Part shown: positions 60,561 through 64,000 of the stretch, piece by piece
Position numbering within the stretch: position 1 is the stretch's first letter
Layout of the letters: every line of letters starts with the position of its first letter
Source: Aphelocoma coerulescens
Taxonomy: Eukaryota > Chordata > Aves > Passeriformes > Corvidae
Assembly: GCF_041296385.1 (NCBI RefSeq)
Contig: NW_027184085.1
Span: 55,271,109 to 55,335,108, forward strand
Direction of reading: 5' to 3'
DNA length: 64,000 nt
Notes under the pieces: generated by a model
What the model was told of the DNA's origin: nothing
Database searches by the model: none
The model's input: only the letters and a program-made list of their open reading frames with translations
Translations under genes and position numbers: made by a program

Positions 60561-63119
60561 ATTGGAAAAGTATGAGTTGTTAAAGCCTCTTTGATCTATG
60601 AGTCATTCTATCCCCAGCTCCTTTCCTGCAAAGCTTCTTCACAGATGTTCTTCCAGTTGAACTTGTGCATTTCATTATTCCCACAGAAACACAGCAGTGT
60701 GCAAAGATTATTTCCTTGACTTGTCAAGATAATTTTATGTGATTTTGTTCTGCCAAAGTGGGTGCAATCTTTTCCACTTCACATACACACAAACATATTA
60801 AGTGCACAGTCTACTCAAGTGTTCGGAATCATTAATGTAAAAACCCATTTGATAAATTCTTGCAGTTCAATGGTGAAGCATTAAGGACTACTCTGACCAT
60901 GATTTTTTAATCAATTCTATATTTGGTTGATGGTAGCTCCCACCTGAACCATATTTCTGCAGCACATTTATGGAAAGGTCATGAGAGACCGACAAAACCC
61001 TCCCTAAAGTAAGAGATATTTTGTGTAGCTACAAAGCTTTCAAAGACTTTTTTTGCACTTGAGGAGATTGTCTTAGAGGGCAATGTATTTTCCCTCTACT
61101 TGTAGCTTTTAGCTTAGAGAAACTGGTGTCTGGAATGCCAGAAGGGAATTGCCTAAGAGAATTGAGTATATGATATCTTGAGGTCTATTTCATCCCAATT
61201 TTCTGTGATAGAAAGACATTGCTGGCTAGGTTGTTCTTTGGCACACTGCTAGCTTTATATAAGCCTGGTGAATACAGCCTCCAGAGACTTATCACATAAA
61301 ACTCAATTATATGTGCTCCAAGAAAGAGCTGGAACAAAGAGATATACTGGGTTGTTAGGGAAAAATATATTTTGGGAAATGGAGAGACGTTATTCAGGTA
61401 TACATCTCGTCCTTAATTAAGGATTGAGCCACAGCAAAATCTTAGTGGAGTCTCTGCTTACATATCTTCTTGGTAGTTGTATATTTTATGCTTCACCAAT
61501 GTAAATAACTTGTCAGTTTGCACTGGACTCCTCTCGGCTCTGCTGTCATTTCCTACTTGCAAGTTTCAAGCACTTTGACTCTGAAGTTTTGAAACCAATA
61601 CTGTTTAGGGCAGAATCCATGGAGCTGCAGGAGCCTTTGGCACATCCTTGCCTCAGACCCAAGCTTGTGTCCACCTGTCTCTTTTCAGAGCAGTGTTGTG
61701 ACATAACTCTGCACCATCATTTCAGAAAGGAAAGCTGTGAACCATACTTTAAAGAGAAATGCTTTGAGATGCATTGAAAAGAGACATAGTAACTGCTTTT
61801 GTTTGTGACTGTCAGGGTAAGGAGTATAGAGGGGATAAAAACATTTTAACTGCATATGATTACTTTTTGTTTACATCAGAAATTTTTCTAGCTCCAGTAA
61901 CAGTTTTAAGCCACCTAGTTTTGTTGTCATTACTATTCTGGCAGTGTAAGACCTTAAAACTATTTAATGCACACAGTTTAGAACCTGGACTTTTGCCTTT
62001 AATAAAATTCATTTTTTCATCAAGTAGCAGTTATATAACAATGCATTGGGGTTTTTTTTGTTTTAATCCAGCTCTTGCATAGTACAGGTAGTGAAGTTTG
62101 ACACCTTGTTTCGATGTCTTCCACTGCACAAACACATTAAACAAGTGCATCTAGAAACTACATGATTATCTTAATACTGCCAGGAGGCTTAGGCAGAAAG
62201 ACTGGATTGCACAGAAGATTGGCAGAGGAGGAAACTCTAGTTCAGGGTATGCCACTTCCAAAAGCTGAGTATCTTCTAAACCTTGTACTTGTCAACCGTG
62301 GTTTCTTCCTTTGGTAAGAAACATAATTTGTCTCTTTCTTATGGGGGCAAAATGCCAATTCTTATGTCTTAGTAAATGTGAATTGTAGAATATGTTATTT
62401 CCTACTGTAACTAACAAATGACATAGTAAGCCATTTTGTTTTGACTTAGTGGGTATTCTGGCACTATCTGAAGAAGCTGGGTTTTTTCTGCTGTCTCCAA
62501 CATTTCTTTATTGTCCAAATGGTCTCTTAAGTTTGTCTAACTACCTCAATGACTGGTCTTGAGATAAAGGCTCTCTGTAATACTAAAATAGATGGAGATT
62601 TGATTTGTAAAACAATTTGTAAGCTCTAATCCTTTCTTCTGTACATGCCAACACATGTACTGAAAATATTTGGGCTACAAATGTGAGCATTTGAATACTC
62701 GTGATTATCAACACAACTACTGGCAAATAGTGAACTTACTGTGGATAACCGTATACTGATTTTTATAAAAAGTTGCAATTTTTGCACTTTTCTCCTTTTT
62801 TTTTCCTTCTTTTGCTCACTGTTCCCAAATATAGAAATGTGTTAAATTCTTTTTGTAATTAAATGGAAATATTTCTTTTACGTTGTAAGGGATAACATGA
62901 TCTTATTATTCATTTTTCAATAAATGTATTAGGCTTTTCACCACTCATGTGCAGACAGTAATTTAGCCAGGAGCCACACAGGCTTGTTTTACTGCTGGGA
63001 AGATATAAGGCAATTTACCCCAAAAGTGAGTGATGCCTTTCTTGCTACTATTGGCAGACATAGGCAGCTATGCTTCTAGTTTGACCTGTGAATGATGCCT
63101 TTTCCTGGTCTTAAAATCA
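60561..63119. other. AT-rich non-coding DNA
   Basis: About 2.6 kb with no recognised element. Two consecutive open frames (61589-61777 and 61774-62082) overlap by one stop/start but give no recognisable product. Confidence 0.45.
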
Positions 63120-63620
63120 AGAGCCATACACGGTTAGAAGGGGAAAAGGGATTTTACCTTGGTATTTATTTTAAGGATCCTTAGGTGTACATGTCCAGGT
63201 CATATGCATCAAGATGCACCCCGCTGAGTCTATCTGTGTGTCTCTCTCTTTTTCTGTCTGACCCCCTCCCCAACATTGGGTATAACATTATAGGTTTTAC
63301 TAATTAGCATATCTATGAAAAATTCCCCAATGAGAGGCTTGAGTGAGCCCCCCTCCCCAAGGAGCCTTCCCCTGGATGGTTCTATCTTGGTTTACAGAAT
63401 GAGTTCTGGAGAGGACCTTGGGGTCTGGGGCACACTGATCCCTAGCTATGAAGCTTCTAAAATGTTTAGTCTCTTAGCTTGACAAACAAGTTCAAGAAAG
63501 TAGGCAAAAAGCACTAGGAATACAGAAGTTGTAAAAAGGTATAACAGGGGTATAAAAGAAAAGGCAAAAATCTTCATGGCATCATGACCACAAGGAACGT
63601 AACTTGCAAGAGCAGCATAA
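63120..63620 (-). mobile_element. Probable ERV LTR fragment
   Basis: Ordered blocks such as TTTATTTTAAGGATCCTTAG, CTGTGTGTCTCTCTCTTTTT, ACCCCCTCCCCAACATTGGG, GGAGCCTTCCCCTGGATGG and CTGGGGCACACTGATCCC resemble an LTR family I associate with birds. On the minus strand the TTTATT near 63164 reads AATAAA, a possible polyadenylation signal, which sets the proposed strand. The ends are not defined and no target duplication was found. Confidence 0.5.
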
Positions 63621-64000
63621 CACCTTGTACCAACAAAAATATTCAGGGTTATACCCAAGACTGAATCTATTCCCACACATGGTCTCAATCAAATCATAAT
63701 ATAATACGAAATGCTTACATCCAGCCAACTGAAACTCTTGTTCACTGAACTACTTCCACTGTGTTCCAGACTTGAGCTAGAGACTTTTTTCCAGTCTTTT
63801 GCTCAGTTTAATTAATATACTGCGTCCTTAAGAAGGGTGTTAGAGAATGCCACACATCTGTTGTTCATTGAGCACAAGTCATTGTGAAAGCTAGGATCCA
63901 CTGGGAGTTATCACTTCTGGAAAGACTGTACTATCTGCATAAAACTACACCTGTAATTATAGACAAAATGTCCCAGGGCTTCACTTGGTTTCTAAAATAT
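63621..64000. other. AT-rich non-coding DNA at the window end
   Basis: Nothing recognised. The LTR-like sequence may extend some way into this stretch. Confidence 0.4.

Noticed and set aside
1..64000. Bacterial-type features such as operons, ribosome binding sites, CRISPR arrays, insertion sequences
   Set aside because: CR1 LINEs, avian-type LTRs, long microsatellites and absence of coding density show this is vertebrate nuclear DNA. No regularly spaced CRISPR-like repeats were seen.

Overview
The window looks like ordinary non-coding nuclear DNA from a bird. It is AT-rich and CpG-poor. It carries 3'-end fragments of CR1 LINEs that end in the octamer-like (ATTCTRTG) tail, plus several LTR fragments whose sequences resemble endogenous-retrovirus (ERV) LTRs common in avian genomes. 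A neoavian bird, possibly a passerine, fits best, but species and chromosome cannot be read from the sequence. I found no intact protein-coding gene, tRNA, rRNA or CRISPR array. The open reading frames are short and mostly lie in repeats or low-complexity DNA, as expected by chance in a long intron or intergenic stretch.

Layout: bases 1-14 followed by a perfect splice-donor consensus may be the end of an exon, with intron after it. A solo, internally shortened ERV LTR lies at 287-663 on the minus strand. From 664 to about 29.7 kb is mostly unique AT-rich DNA with four short CR1 ends (9690, 23430, 24387, 26065), a few GC-richer unclassified blocks (8540-9080, 18060-18530, 20440-21002, 27800-28082) and two micro-exon-like signals (12092-12119, 27228-27254). 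A second fragment of the first LTR family lies at 29739-30020 on the plus strand. A CpG-richer block with exon-like or LTR-like signals is at 31790-32142. A different LTR (34871-35515, minus) is followed, about 140 bases on, by a 431-bp uninterrupted (CCCTT)n array (35657-36087).

The right half has a 102-bp degenerate tandem duplication (41629-41830), a roughly 520-bp CR1 fragment (42855-43380, minus), an AT-rich island (51284-51394), a second pentanucleotide array (AAAGG)n of 307 bp (52146-52452), two more minus-strand CR1 fragments (55397 and 56795), a probable ancient CR1 (60085-60560) and probable LTR fragments at 58205-58600 and 63120-63620.

The most striking features are the two long pentanucleotide arrays. 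Read on the purine strand they are AAGGG and AAAGG, the same motifs found at the human RFC1 (CANVAS) repeat locus. No new gene system can be supported. The exon-like signals are leads that need RNA or cross-species evidence.
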